Assembly: GCA_035578175.1 (NCBI GenBank)
Contig: JAQMRL010000008.1
Coordinates: forward strand, 11,218,963 to 11,282,962
Direction: 5' to 3'
DNA length: 64,000 nt
DNA from: Catonia carolina
Taxonomy: Eukaryota > Arthropoda > Insecta > Hemiptera > Achilidae
Shown here: piece after piece, positions 1 to 11,539 of the stretch
Numbering within the stretch: position 1 is the first letter of the stretch
How the letters are laid out: each line of letters begins with the position of its first letter
Position numbers and translations under genes: made by a program
The notes under the pieces: generated by a model
Database searches by the model: none
Seen by the model: only the letters and a program-made list of their open reading frames with translations
What the model was told of the DNA's origin: nothing

Positions 1-195
1 TCAGGTAATTTTTAAAAAAATCGTACGACCTGTTTTTGAGAAAATCGCAATAAAGTGAAAAATGACACGAATAAATTACTACTTCCGGTTGACCGATGTT
101 GATCAAAATGTTCGTGTCGGGTCCGGCAGTGGTATGTAACTTCAAGTGTTAAGTTTGAAGTTCGTACGATGTTTCGTTCTTGAGATATTCTGCGC

Positions 196-227
<32 letters not shown>

Positions 228-262
228 ACGCACACACACACACGCGCGCGCGCGCGCGCACG

Positions 263-299
<37 letters not shown>

Positions 300-440
300 C
301 AATCGCTAAAAACATGTTTTTTGGGTTCAGGGAGCCTGAAAACGTGTAGATCCAGTGAAAACTCGATTTCGACAAATCGACATGAAAACAATACCTACTT
401 TCCTTCCTGTTCATATTCATATAGGCAAGAGAAAGTAAAA
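1..440 (+). mobile_element. Family A (HINE/DINE-1-like) repeat, 5' part outside the window
   Basis: This is the 3' half of the ~0.95 kb family A element. It contains the conserved segment with TCGGTTGACCG-like sequence, then a long (CA)n tract interrupted by (CG)n at about 195-297, the block CAGACCAATCGCTAAAAACATG, and a terminal hairpin closing with GGCAAGAGAAAGT near 435. Other copies show that TCTGGTGTGAAACACTCACAC would be the opposite end, so the left part is cut off by the window. Short frames in the CA tract are low-complexity artefacts. Confidence 0.85.
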
Positions 441-1409
441 ATATACAGGTCTATAAAAAGTGTTTTGATAAATGTTTCTAGGTGATAAATTTTTAGTGGT
501 TTTTTTAAATTTCGTATTTGGGTATAGTTAGTAAGTAAAAAAATGTCTGCTACGCTGGTACCGCCCCTCGGTGCACTCGTGTACCGCTTTGACTGAGAAT
601 TTGCTTTCAAAAATTCACAATAAACATTATCGTTTACCGTAATCAACTAACGAAAAGAGTAATTAAATGGATTGCAGAATTAGTTTTTGCGTAAGAAGAC
701 GATGTTAAATCATGTGTCATTTATATTTTTCTACCGCAAAATAATTAATATATTTATATATAGGTTGGTGATAGCATTTTTCTTCGATCTGAACATTTCA
801 ATGACTAATACTTAAAGAACGGTGAAATATTTCGTTAAACAGGGTTCGGCATTATTTTCCTCTTGAAATTTTAGATCGAAATCATGTCATATGTCAACCA
901 TCCTGTTTAAAAAAAATTAATTTTGATCCAAGATGGCCGACACCATTTTCAAATACATCCGAATAATTTCATTGGTGTAGTAACTAATTGATTTGATCTG
1001 ATTATCCTGTAAATCTCAGTTAGCTGTAATTAAGCCGTTCCTAGATTTTATGGACGCCCGGTATAATATTTTATGCGTACTAAATCCAGCCTCTGATTCA
1101 ACATCGTGCTTTAATGTAAATAAAAAAATGATCTTTGTCGACCACATAAACAAACCGTTCCCAGTATCCATTACGCTTATACATAATTCATTTTTCTTTC
1201 CAACTTTTAACGATTCACTGACGTTGGTTACTTTACATGGATTTCAGACCAGATAACACTGTTTTATATAGTACTGCGGGTATCTTTTATCGCAATACTC
1301 TATCTTACTTATATATGTAATATACTATCGAATAATAATATACAATCGATAGTTACTATCGACTGTATCAGTGTATGAACTACTATACCGTATGTAATAT
1401 CAATAGAAG
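441..1409. other. AT-rich interval with no gene recognised
   Basis: I see no coding frame with family features and no clear copy of the repeat families named elsewhere. The small frame at 1050-1256 lacks recognisable motifs and is treated as chance. Confidence 0.5.
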
Positions 1410-2300
1410 CTTCCGTAGTGCGTCTTGGCACTCCCACAAAGGTAGAAATGGTTGCAACAGTTTGTACAGGTGCTGCAGAACGTACTACTACACCCATACT
1501 CAATCCCTCAAAGTGGGAAGCAATTAACTTCACTGCTAAACGAAAATTCCCGCCGCAGCTGCAAATAGAAGTCCATTCACTACCATGGGCCCGGAAAGTG
1601 AAATATCTGGGCGTAACCTTGGACCAGCGACTGACCTTCAAGGATCACGCCGAAAACTCCATTCGTAAGGGCAAAATCCTCCTCCACAAGTTATTTTCAC
1701 TCTTCATCTCTAAATCTCTACCCAAATCAATAAAACTCCTTATCTTCTCAGCCTTAATCCGTTCCGCCCTCCTTTATGGGTCGCCAATATGGTGGCCCAT
1801 CCTGTCCGAAACCAACAAAAATAGAATCCGTCCCGTCCAAAACAAAGCCCTTCGTTCTATAACAAACTTTCACTACCTAATATCAAACAAAATCATCCAC
1901 GAAAATCTCCTATTTCCCACCATCGACGACTATATCCACAACACTTCAAGGAAGCTACACGACAGAGGAAAAACAGCTCACAACGAGATCATACGCAGTA
2001 TCTACTATTCATTCATTTGAAGACCGCATCAAATTGCCATTCCTCGAATACCTTTAAATTATCCCTCAAAATTCTACTCCTCCTGACCCATTATTCTACA
2101 TCCTAGAGACGATATAAATTCTACCTATTCCATTTCCAAGACCAAATAACAATTTCCTTCACAATCACTCTTCCCATAACAATAATAAGAAACCCACAAA
2201 ATTCCGTTACCATATTCTCCGAGCGACCAGGTGGTTATCCCACGACGTCATCATCCCTAGGGGCATCTGCCCTATTCTTACAGGACTTGGACTTGGACTC
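1410..2300 (+). pseudogene. Jockey-like LINE, 5'-truncated 3' end (reverse transcriptase C-terminal part)
   Basis: The frame from about 1495 to 2020 encodes the region following the RT palm of jockey-type non-LTR retrotransposons. An NPSK-like start, PWARKVKYLGVTLD, a RSALLYGSPIWW segment and VQNKALRSI are visible. The palm itself and the endonuclease are absent, so this is a truncated copy. The coding end is followed by ~280 bp of 3'UTR ending in a (GGACTT)n-like tail near 2285-2300, and the UTR shares CCGAGCGACCAGGTG with the LINE at 5241-6062. The ATG at 1418 is arbitrary, and the ~80 bases before the recognisable part are unexplained. Dead copy; family placement is from motif recall. Confidence 0.8.
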
Positions 2301-2554
2301 TTGATTATAAACAAAATGATTTATGGGCATAATATGAACCACCATCTATCTTTACTTTTATTTATATTTATGTATTACTTTAACGTCAAAATAAATAGTT
2401 TATATCAGAATATTCCAAATTGCTTTTAGTTGATTAATCAGATTGTATAGTACTCTGCAATGTTTGTTTTTATAAGTGTCAACACAAAATGTAAGGCTAT
2501 TAGTATTTTAAATAAGTATGTAAATATATACATAGTCTTATTATGCCCAAAACG

Positions 2555-2948
2555 GGCAAGTGGAGTGTTATTTTAATTGCACTCTATCTGTTTGGTCCAG
2601 GGCTAAAAAAAATAGTTCTGTTTCTTATCACATAGTCAGCCACTTATATGACTGAACTATTTAAGATCAGAAGAGGTAGAGGTGTACTGTGACACTAGTC
2701 AAGAGTTATCTACTCTGAGAGTAATGAATTTCACTATGCAGCCAGACCCTGTGGTGAATGAAGTGAAGGTGTCATTTGCAGGGTGGAAAGTGAGTGCTTT
2801 TCGGAGGGCCTGGCATGCTGATAAGCATACTCTTTCAACTCAGTGAGGAAGGCAATCGTAAACCACCTTACTCCTCGTTTTTACTTAGTAAAACCTCTAG
2901 AGGTTCAAACCAGCCTTTCGGCTGTTGACCTAAACAACAACAACAAGT
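2555..2948 (+). repeat. Repeat C (SINE-like), near full length
   Basis: Runs from the GTGGAGTGTTATTTTAATTGCACTC region through AGGGCTA...TTCTTATCACATAGTCAGCCA to the 3' motif GGTTCAAACCAGCCTTTCGGCTG followed by an ACAACAACAAC tail. Equivalent copies lie at 17095-17460 and 49855-50255. The GGTTCAAACC block resembles a pol III box B. No coding capacity. Confidence 0.8.
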
Positions 2949-2964
2949 CTTATTATAAGTAGCC

Positions 2965-3175
2965 TAAAGGTAGATACTTTTATACGGTTTTGAATGCTAG
3001 ACAGTGGTTACCGGTGTACTTTGATAGTTGGGGTTAAATTAACCATACTCTCTCAGGAATGGTCGGTCCTCATCTCATTATCCTCATCCTCATCTCATTG
3101 GGTCATGGGGTTGCTTATTGTTCTGAATTGAACAGATTGCAACGTACACATATTAGGAATTTTAAAAAAAAAAAA
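2965..3175 (+). repeat. SINE-B body, 5' head missing
   Basis: Matches the body of the SINE at 13790-14115: AAAGGTAG...ACTTTTATACGG, the ACAGTGGTTACCGGTGTACTTTG block, ACCATACTCTCTCAGGAATG, TCTCATTGGGTCATGGGG, and TTGAACAGATTGCAACGTAC, then an A-rich tail. The tRNA-like head is absent. It lies directly downstream of a repeat C copy. Confidence 0.75.
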
Positions 3176-3194
3176 CATTGTTTTTAATTTAAAA

Positions 3195-3675
3195 AAAATT
3201 GTCTGAAAATAATTTTTGCCAGGAAATCATTTTGTCCGGGCAAATTTTTGTTTGAAATTTTAAGTGTGTCGCACCAGTGGAGTTAGGTGAACAGAGAACT
3301 GAAGTGGATTAAAACCTTTGAAGTGCGTGCGCAGCGCGCCCATACTTTGCCATTAGGTGAAGTTCGGCCTCCGAAGGGGTTGGGTGGATGAGAGAATAAT
3401 CTAATTTTAAGTTTTCAATGTGTAAGAAGGTAGTCACGAGCAAATTTAGTGGCGCTGCTCACCTTGGTTTAGGTTTTCCGATTGTTTGAAGTTTAACTTC
3501 AGTCGGTTTAAGGTTGGAGGTTTTAAAATTTTGAAGTTTTAATAACTAAAGGTATGAGTCTAAGGTTCAGGTTGAGCATCCTTAATTTGAAAAAATCCTC
3601 TGGAAAAATTTTGTTTGAAAACGATTTTTGTCAGGAAAGCATTTTGTCCGGGAAATCTTTTGTTTGACATTTTTT
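3195..3675. repeat. Two diverged ~65-bp direct repeats and their spacer
   Basis: About 3195-3262 and 3609-3675 share the pattern TTGT(C/T)TGAAAA...GATTTTTG(C/T)CAGGAAA...CATTTTGTCCGGG...TTTGTTTGA. The spacer contains a GC-richer patch around 3290-3390 and no reading frame of note. Origin unknown. Confidence 0.5.
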
Positions 3676-4980
3676 CGAAAATGTAACGAACATTTTTTTG
3701 TGTGTTAGTATAATTTTGTTTACCTTATTTTTTAACAAATAATGCACCAAAAATTTCAGGAAGTTAGTATCATTTCTGTACTTTATACTATACTAAATAG
3801 AATACATGAAAACAAAATGGTTTAATATCCTAAAAAATAATCATTAAATTATAAATGCGTGCGAAATATAAATAAATCACGGTGTTCATGTTTAAATTTA
3901 GCATGAATGGAAGTGATTTGTGCGTGATGTTACTGAAAAGGAAATCCAATATTATGGACAATTTACGCCTGTACCAGCTGAGATAATTACGCATAAATTA
4001 GGCCTAACTCAAACTCAGTCTATTGATCGGTACACAAATAGCTTAAATTTTACTTCAATTTTAAACTAAAGGTCAATGGTAATGGACCCACCATCTTATC
4101 GATTGGATCTACCCACTCTTTGTAGATAAAGTGATTAATTTTAGATCCACCCCAAATTATGCGTAAATTTAAAATTCAAAAGATTTACATATAAAAGGCA
4201 AAAGAACTCTGAATCGTCTATTAAAAGACTCACCACTCAGTAAAAAAAAAAAAAAACATTAGAGTATTGAAAATTACAGATTCCATTAATTTGTTTACAG
4301 TAACCACATTAACTTCTAGAAAATTTTAAAGTAGAACTGAATTTCACAAATTTTATAATAAATTTTGAAACGTATCCATAACAATTTCATGAATACCCTT
4401 GAAACAAGGGTATAACTTTATAAAAATCTGTTTTATGTTTGTATAATTACCTATATTTTTTGTTTAATAATAATTATAAATTAGAAAATAATTATAAATT
4501 AGATATGGGCCGAATTTTTCTTATTTTTAGTGTGTAATTTAATTTCTGATTGCGTTTCATAATAAAAAAGATATTATATTTTCGTAGTCAACATGTTTTG
4601 CTGTTTATTTCCTATCCGAAATTAGGAACCACCTGTATCCGAAGTAAGGCAACCGTTTTAAGGGTATCACAAATGCGTATTTTCATTAAAAATTTGTAAC
4701 AATTTAACCACGAAAAAAAAATTCAATCTGAGAAAGCGAGAATGAAAGAGTATTGAACGGCCTTTCTAATATATCAATATTGTTAAGTTTACTTTTTTAG
4801 TTTCTTTGTAATCAAGCGAAAGAAAATAATATCCGAAATATGGCACCTTTCCCCTATGCCTTTAAGATATTTAAAATAGGGTCGGACAGAACCAAATTCT
4901 TGTATTTGGAGCCTCTGTTTAAAGTTCAGAAACAACCAAGTCTTAACTGCTTTTTTATCACACTCAATGCTGAGTTATTA
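3676..4980. other. AT-rich interval with no gene recognised
   Basis: I see no supported coding region, RNA gene or named repeat family. There is a short poly-A run near 4240 and duplicated AATAATTATAAATTAGA-type sequence near 4465-4505. Confidence 0.45.
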
Positions 4981-5014
4981 TGAGAGAGAGCCGCTGGACT
5001 GATTTCTTGTGCGA

Positions 5015-6243
5015 CGTGTTCTAACGGTAATTAGCAATTTTCTGTTTTTTTTTCTCACGAAAACGCGTGAAAAATCGATTTTTTTAAAGATTTCAGTCTT
5101 AGTATGCATTTTACGACAAAAGTGTATAATCAGATTTATAGGAAATTAAAAGATCTACAATTTTAATTTAGAGTATTTTTCTCTACAGAGCCTAGTTTAG
5201 CGTGAAAGAGTGATTTTCCGTATATTTAAGCCAAACTGAGCCAATCGCATCGTACACGAACACCTTCTCTTCCCCTCTATGGAGGACTTTATTTACAATA
5301 CCTCGAAACGGCTCCACGACGTCGGGAAAACTGACGGACCCCAAATCATTAAGGACTTGTACCGACGCCCACATCCACCCGAAGTCTTTATGCCATTACC
5401 ATTCCACGACTTTATCTAAATTCCAGTATGACCCACTTATCAAAATTTAGAGTTGCCACAGTTTTATTCCGTCCTGTTTTCCTCTTATATACCCATGCCC
5501 CTTCATCTACTTGTATGACTCATGCCCCCCAGTTGGTAGTTGTCCCCATGTTCCTATGCATAATCACTCCACTACGGTGAAAAGAGCCGCCATTTTAAAT
5601 AATTAAACACTTAGAAAATAAAAGGCCGGTGATTATGCCAAACTCTACCCTTTCCGTCTCCCCTAAAATCATAAACTAACCCCTACCTAAAATTGTACCA
5701 TTTGTCCACGTTAAGTACGGTGCGTGCCTTCCCCTCCCCAAGACAATAAAACTCCCACATAACTGAAAAAGGCCACTGAAAAACAAAATAAAAGAAAAGA
5801 GCCGCTCTTAAACCCACTTGTCCCTTAATATAAATTTTCATCCACGAGTAACTTCTTAAAATACATTACCTCCTTTGAAGTTCCAGTCCCAATCCCACAA
5901 GAACCAGAATCCTATTTCCTAATTTTAAACTATAAAATTCCCCATAAATTTCACGAGGTTGCAATTATTCGGTAAAATTGTTCCCCGAGCGACCAGGTGT
6001 TCCTTAACACGATGTCGCCATCATAGGGCTTCTCAGCCCTCTCAACCAGGATTCAGGATTCAGGTTAATTTTCATTTTGCGTCTTTCACACATGATTAAA
6101 ATTTGTTTATGTTTATTGAGGTTAGTTTTTTGTTAATTTCTAATGTTTTATTACTAATGTTAGGTTTATTGTTAATTGGTTTATTGTTAATCAATAAATC
6201 ATTGGCAAGAGAAAGTCGTGTGAGCGTTTCGCACCAGATTTTT
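5015..6243 (-). mobile_element. Family A repeat, split by a LINE insertion
   Basis: The left part (about 5015-5240) matches the family A blocks TCTCACGAAAACG, ATGCATTTTACGACAAAAGTGTAT and CTACAGAGCCTAGTTTAGCGTG. The right part (about 6063-6243) resumes with TTTTCATTTTGCGTCTTTCAC and ends GGCAAGAGAAAGTCGTGTGAGCG...CACCAGA. The intervening DNA is LINE-derived, so the LINE inserted after this repeat did. The microsatellite end of this copy is missing. Confidence 0.8.
5241..6062 (+). pseudogene. Jockey-like LINE 3' end nested in a family A repeat
   Basis: A frame from about 5246 to 5419 reads the extreme C-terminus of a jockey-type element (HEHLLFPSMEDFIYNTSKRL). It aligns by eye with HENLLFPTIDDYIHNTSRKL in the LINE at 1410-2300. 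A ~640-bp 3'UTR follows, ending CCGAGCGACCAGGTG...CAGGATTCAGGATTCAGG, a short repeated tail equivalent to the (GGACTT)n tail of the first copy. The copy is severely 5'-truncated and the target is a family A element. Confidence 0.8.
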
Positions 6244-6796
6244 AAATTTTCAAATAAATGAATAGTATTGTAGTTGATGCTATAATAATTGTATATACAG
6301 TATCTTCATCTTTACCAATGATTAAATTATATATTTCTTCTTTTAAAAATATTTATTATTCTTGTCCGCATTAACACTCCCTCCCACAACTCCATCTTGT
6401 TAGCTGACTATCATCGTACAGCAGTGCCCTCTGTCTTTCATTCCAAAATACCTTTCACTCAATCCCCCGATTTCCATTTCAATTACTTTGTACTGAACAT
6501 GTTTCGAATTTTTATTTCGTTAAAATTACATTCATAAAGTACATAGTATTTGAATATCAATCACTACAGCTTCTTTGAGTATCTTTTTATAGCGTATATA
6601 TCTGGAGTAATGATATGCAGTCTTCTAAAAATAATTTTCAGGTTAGTTTTGATATTTCATATTATAACGTTTATTCCAGGTTCTTTTGGGTTCTTGTTAT
6701 TATTTAATTAATGAAAAACAAACTTAGTTTTAAACTTATGACGAGTATTTATTAACAAATTAATATTGATTACAATAAATCGTTACAAGTGATTAC

Positions 6797-6797
6797 G

Positions 6798-6828
<31 letters not shown>

Positions 6829-7425
6829 TGCGAATACTCCCTTGAAATGAAAGACGCTAAGCAAATGCTTCGTTTTGTTTTTCATTTTTTGTTTTTCTTA
6901 TCTTGTCAATACAGTTTCATTCTTATGCTGTGTTGCTTTTTTCGTTCCTCATCCCATTTTGGCCTGTATGGGTTCGGTTCCTTTGGCTCTAGTGTAACTT
7001 CCCATTTGTTGATTTTGCTTCTAAAGCTATCTCTGTCGAAAATTTCCTCCGTTTCAATATTCGCCTCCTGTAGATCTCCTTTGGTTTGTGTTACCCAGTT
7101 TGTTGTTGATTGCCACTTCGTAATTTGATTGAGAATCTGTCTAATTAATCTGTGTGTCGGTAATCTCTGTATGTGTCCGTAGAATTTCGCTCTTCTCTTT
7201 CTCATATCAATTTCGATATTAGAGAATTTTTCTGTCGTTTCTATCTTCTGTAACCTGTATCCGTCTTTGGTATGTCTTGGTCCTAAATTTTTCCTGATTA
7301 TGTTTCTTTCCTCTTTCTTGATATCTTCCATTTCGTTTCTTTTATCCAAAGCTAAAGTCTCGCTTGCATACAATGCTGCTGGTTTCACAACCAGCAGCAT
7401 GTTGTAGTGCCTGATTTAGTTTTAT
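6797..7425 (-). pseudogene. LINE 3' fragment with (AAT)n tail
   Basis: The minus frame 6906-7400 encodes the C-terminal tail of a non-LTR reverse transcriptase. It has PAALYASETL (thumb-like LYGSETW region), EERNIIRKNLGP, and KRRAKFYGHIQRLP, which corresponds to the R..YFGHVLR motif common in arthropod LINE C-termini. The stretch ends near 6906, and on the minus strand an (AAT)n run at about 6797-6828 is a plausible 3' tail. The RT palm is missing, so the copy is 5'-truncated near 7400-7425. Its composition resembles the plus-strand fragment at 7890-8360. Confidence 0.75.
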
Positions 7426-7889
7426 TGACATCGATTTCTTGTTACAATTATTACAATGATTTATTATTATTTATTTATAAATAAATTACAATTTATTTAT
7501 TTATTTCCCATTGCTTACAAAAAATAAATATCAATACAAAATAACTGTTAATTTCCTTAATTTATTATACTTCGATAATCTAAAAACTATTTATTTTAAT
7601 TCGCGGTGGTGAAATTAATCCATCCAACTATGGTTTCCCATGTTCAAGAGTAGATCAATTGAGTGCTTCTTTGTCCATTATACTACTGCAATGTACTACG
7701 GTAATCTATGAATATGTTAGTAATTACAACTACATGTTAGTTACCTAAATACTAATTAAACTACTAAGACATTTTTATTAAAAAAATAATATGCTGTTGT
7801 ATAATTACATGTACAAATGAAAACAAAACAAACAATATAAACAAAATAGAAACAATCTTCAGTCTCAGGAAGATAAACACAGAGCACAG
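7426..7889. other. AT-rich interval with no gene recognised
   Basis: Contains TTTATTTATTTATTT-type simple sequence around 7460-7505 and no supported frame. Confidence 0.4.
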
Positions 7890-8360
7890 AATCTCAAAAT
7901 TGGAGCATCGGATCATCAGGCCTGAACAAAAGATGTTTCTTTGATGGGATATGGAAACCCGTCTCGAAAGAAGAAGTATACAGAAATACAGAACCTCTAG
8001 CAGACCAGATGAGGAAAAAGAGAATTTCCTTCTTTGGACATCTCTTGAGGACAGACTCTTCCAGAATCTCAAAACAAATCATCAACTTTTTCCTAAACAG
8101 AAAAACTCAGCCCCACTGGATCAGGGAAATTAAGGAGGACATGAACGGACTCCAAATCTCACTTGAGGACCTCAAAACAAAATCCGGAAATTACCACAGG
8201 CTGAAGACCACAAGACTTGAACAGCAGAAACCGACTAAACGACAGAAAGTTGTGTATTCTGACAAGGAACGGCAGAGAAGATCGGATGGATTGAAGGAAT
8301 ACTGGAGAAAGTTCAAGGAGGGAAACATCAGGAAAGGACTCCAAAAACTGAAAAATTGAA
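7890..8360 (+). pseudogene. LINE C-terminal fragment, plus strand
   Basis: A frame running to a stop after GLQKLKN at 8357-8359 includes KKRISFFGHLLRTDSSR, the same ISF/YFGH-LR motif as in the minus-strand fragment at 6797-7425, followed by a basic tail (KRQKVVYSDKERQRR). The frame is open upstream of the first ATG at 8009 (PVSKEEVYRNTEPLADQ precedes it), so 8009 is not a real start. Broken 3' piece of a non-LTR element; superfamily not resolved. Confidence 0.7.
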
Positions 8361-8599
8361 CCGCAAAAATTGAAATGAGTTGCTTTTAGTTTGATGAACT
8401 TATCTAGTCCTATGTGGCTTAAAAAATATATAAAACTAAAATTGAAACCGGAAGACTAGCTCAAAAAACTATATGTTTCCTGGAGTAACCATTTTTTCTA
8501 TAGCGTCTCTCCCTACTTCCTATAGCCAAATGGTTACTGCTTTTTAAACCTTATGATGTCCGTTGTTATACGGACGTTGTTATATGTAATTGTTGCTAT

Positions 8600-8700
8600 A
8601 CGAGTGTTATAAACTAGTCTACTGGTATAAACTACTTAGATTATATTTTTCATTACTTACATTGGCAAGAGAAAATTGTTAAGTGTATATTACACATGAT
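8600..8700 (-). repeat. Family A terminal fragment
   Basis: Carries ACATTGGCAAGAGAAAATTGTTAAGTGT, the TCTGGTG-end subterminal repeat of family A on the minus strand, without the rest of the element. It lies just before another partial copy. Confidence 0.55.
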
Positions 8701-8704
8701 GATT

Positions 8705-8858
8705 TACTTTTTCTTGCTCTATATAAATATTTATATAAAAGGAAAGTACCTATTCTTTTCATGTTAATTTTTCGAAATGGAGTTTTCATCAGATATAGGC
8801 TACATGTTTTCGGACCCCTGAACCCAAAAACCTGTTTTTAACGATTGATCTGTGCGTA

Positions 8859-8898
<40 letters not shown>

Positions 8899-10240
8899 CG
8901 CGCGCGCGTGCAAACAAAATATTTCAACAACGAAATATTGTATGAAGTTGAAACATAAGCGGACCCAGCACGAACATTTTAATTTAAATTGTTCAATCGG
9001 AAGTAGTAGTTTGTTCGTGCGGTTTTTCATTTTTTTGCGATTTTCTCAAAAACGGCTTCGACGATTTCTTTTAGTATCTTCTTATTTATAAAATTGTTTG
9101 CGCTCTACAGATGAAATAAGCGTCGTATCTGCTGAAATTCTTGGGGAGGTTGTGTTCTCGTAGAAAAACAATTATTTTAAGATTGCGGCCTTAATAATCA
9201 TTTTAGGGCAAAAAATGTATAAACAAATTGTAGAACATTTAAAAACGTACAACTTTTACTTCAAACATTCATTTTTAGCGGCATTGATAATTTTCTATTT
9301 TTTTTTCATAAAAATTGGTAAAAAATGAGATTTTTAAGATTACAGCCTTAGATTTAATAACAAATTTTTTATAAAAAAAACATTTTAAGAAACAACACTA
9401 CTACAACAATATTTTATTTGAAATAATCTGGAACGAGTGGTGGAAGACTTTAAGGACTAACCTATACACAGGACGGACTGACATTCGAAACTTAACCAAA
9501 AATTTTTAAAAACAGACTTGACCAAGTGACTCTTACACGACTACGAATTGGTCACACTAAACTGACACACAATCATCTCATGACGAAACAAGACTCTGTT
9601 TACTGTAGACACTGCAACACGAAATTAACTGTCAAACATATTCTTGTGGAATGTCCTATCTTGAACACTATACGGAGACAATTTCACTTACCGGACAATT
9701 ACAAAGACTGCGTTAATCACACACGGTACACAAAGACACTGGACTTTATACAATTTTTAAATATTCAAAGACAATTTTAGTGCAAATAAAAGTGCAATTC
9801 ATATAAAATAATTTATATTTTAAAAGTCTGAGATTCAATTGTTCAGTGTAAATTTTATTTAATTGAAAAACATCATTGTGAACCTAAAGTGTTATAATCT
9901 TATGTAATTTGTGTTTTTTATGTAATAGGGTCACTAAAAACTTAGAATGTTGATGTGACCATAACAAACCAATTATAAAAAAAAGAAACAAAATTTTTAT
10001 CTACCATAATGCTATAAGCATTTTTCTCTACAGAGCCTAGTTTAAGAGGCAATTGCTGATTCTTGTTTATTTTTAAGTTCTACAAGGTTGATCTTTATTT
10101 CATGTCATTCACTCATGATTAAACATTAACTTATGGTTTTCATTTTACATAGTTTACTCATGATTAAACATTTATGTTAAGTTTTTCGTTATTAATAATA
10201 TCAAACGAAATTTGTGTGAGGGTCTCTCACTAGATTGTTT
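8705..10240 (-). mobile_element. Family A repeat interrupted by a LINE fragment
   Basis: 8705-9390 starts with TACTTTTTCTTGCTC, the CATGTTAATTTTTCG block, and a (TG)n(CG)n tract at about 8862-8910, then the conserved interior. 10015-10240 carries the rest (CTACAGAGCCTAGTTTA, CATTCACTCATGATTAAAC, GTGTGAGGGTCTCTCACTAGATT). The intervening ~600 bp is a LINE 3' end. The copy is strongly diverged from the younger ones at 14.7, 24.3 and 33.4 kb. Confidence 0.75.
9391..9995 (+). pseudogene. LINE (I/jockey-type) C-terminal fragment with zinc-knuckle-like tail
   Basis: The frame at 9526-9780 reads the downstream end of a LINE ORF2: LTRLRIGHTKLTHNHLM then CRHCNTKLTVKHILVECP, a C-X2-C-X8-H-X4-C arrangement typical after the RNase H region of jockey/I-type elements. 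The preceding sequence is out of frame and decayed. The non-coding tail has GGTCACTAAAAACTTAG...GATGTGACC (a small hairpin) and ends in an A-rich stretch near 9990. Inserted into a family A repeat. Confidence 0.8.
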
Positions 10241-10933
10241 TTATATATTTTTTGTCATCTTACTAAAAGAATGACGTAAAGTAAAAATCATGAAGAGAAA
10301 ATGAAATACTAAGTAGGAGAAAAAGTGATTGGAAAATGAAAAAAATTGAATTGTAAAGTTTTAAATTATTTTTAATAATTTTAGAATGAAACAGTTGGTG
10401 TTCTATTAAAACAGGCGAAGTTAATTTTAATGACTTGAAGAGTAAATTGAAAGGGATAATTAAAAAAAGTGACCGATCTATCAGAGGCTTATGAAAAGCC
10501 CACGACATTAAAGACTACATTTTTAAACGCACCCGAAGCTTATCTTGTCCAACAATATTAACTTAATTGTTATTAGAAAAAAAATAGATCACTGTTCTAT
10601 TCTATTAAAAAGGGCCGTTAAAATAAAGACTCGTTTTTGTTAAATTAATTATATTTCTGAAAACTCTTGATATTTAATTAGTGCTTCAATTATATATATT
10701 TCAATTGTGTTTCATAAATTAAGAAAGGAATTACGAATTTCACTAACTTTGATATATTTTAGAAGTTCCTTGTGCTAAAAATATTAACGATAAATTAATA
10801 TTGAATTGAATATAAATTAAATTATATTTGATTTATAATGTAGGGCTACCTTTTGCAATGTCACTAAGTGAACAGATGCAATTTTTAATTAATTGAACTT
10901 TTACCGCTATCCCTTCTAATTAATCATTTACTA
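10241..10933. other. AT-rich interval with no gene recognised
   Basis: Very AT-rich, without supported coding frames. The frame at 10263-10508 has no family features. Confidence 0.4.
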
Positions 10934-11534
10934 TGTTGCCGGCCTTCAATACTTCTCCCGGCCCTTGTCGGCGCGGTAGGCCCTTTGGCGGCGTAACGAC
11001 AAACCTTTCGGCTGGGTACCGACAGAGGCCTTTTTCATCAAGGCTGAGCCAGTAACTGTTTTCTACCACAGCGATCTCGGCAACTATATAAAGAGCGCGC
11101 TACTGAGCCGAGAGATTCAATTCCGATCCAGACAGCAGAAAAGACGTCCACCACGACACGCGGCTACGGGACTCCAACGAAGACTAATCGACGACCCCGC
11201 AAGAGAGAAGATGATGCTTCCACTCACCGACCCATCACCGTAAGCCGTCGACCGGACCGACATCGCCCGCTGACGCGAGCGATGTCCACAGCGGTCTCTC
11301 GACCGAGCCTTACGCCCACCGGACCGACGATGCAGCCATCGACGCACTTCTGCGAGGGAAGAAGATGATGTCTTCGCTGGACGACGAAACGCAGTGTCGC
11401 CCAGCTCCTCGACCACCACGATGACTAAGACCGACGCTTCCCATCAAGGCGACCACCGCTTAAACGCCCCTTTTCAGGGCCACCAAAATTAAAGGGTTTA
11501 ACTCACCACTTAATATCGCCATCCGGTGACAACA
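10934..11534 (+). repeat. Candidate solo LTR (GC-rich, TG...CA, TATA box)
   Basis: A ~600-bp GC-rich block stands out from AT-rich surroundings. It begins TGTTGCCGG and ends CCGGTGACAACA, so its ends are short inverted repeats of TG...CA form as in retroviral/Pao-type LTRs. Inside is TATATAAAG at about 11085-11093, with an initiator-like TTCAATT ~30 bp downstream (A near 11118). I could not find a matching target-site duplication (left flank TACTA, right flank CTTTT), which weakens the call. The arginine-rich minus frame here is a composition artefact. Confidence 0.45.
11085..11120 (+). promoter_or_regulatory. TATA box and initiator-like site in the candidate LTR
   Basis: TATATAAAG is followed after about 33 bp by TTCAATT, close to the spacing expected between TATA and the transcription start in arthropods. 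Supports an LTR promoter but is not proof. Confidence 0.4.
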
Positions 11535-11539
11535 CTTTT

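Noticed and set aside
12..420. Several reading frames made of Val-Cys or His-Thr repeats
   Set aside because: They are translations of the (CA)n/(TG)n tract of a family A repeat. The same applies to frames near 8800-9091, 14723-15134, 24374-24562, 32918-33118, 45468-45704 and 55802-56191.
1050..1256. 68-codon plus frame
   Set aside because: No motif, no homologue recognised, and length expected by chance in this composition.
11117..11419. 100-codon arginine-rich minus frame
   Set aside because: Composition effect of a GC-rich candidate LTR; no motif, and it is antisense to the TATA box.
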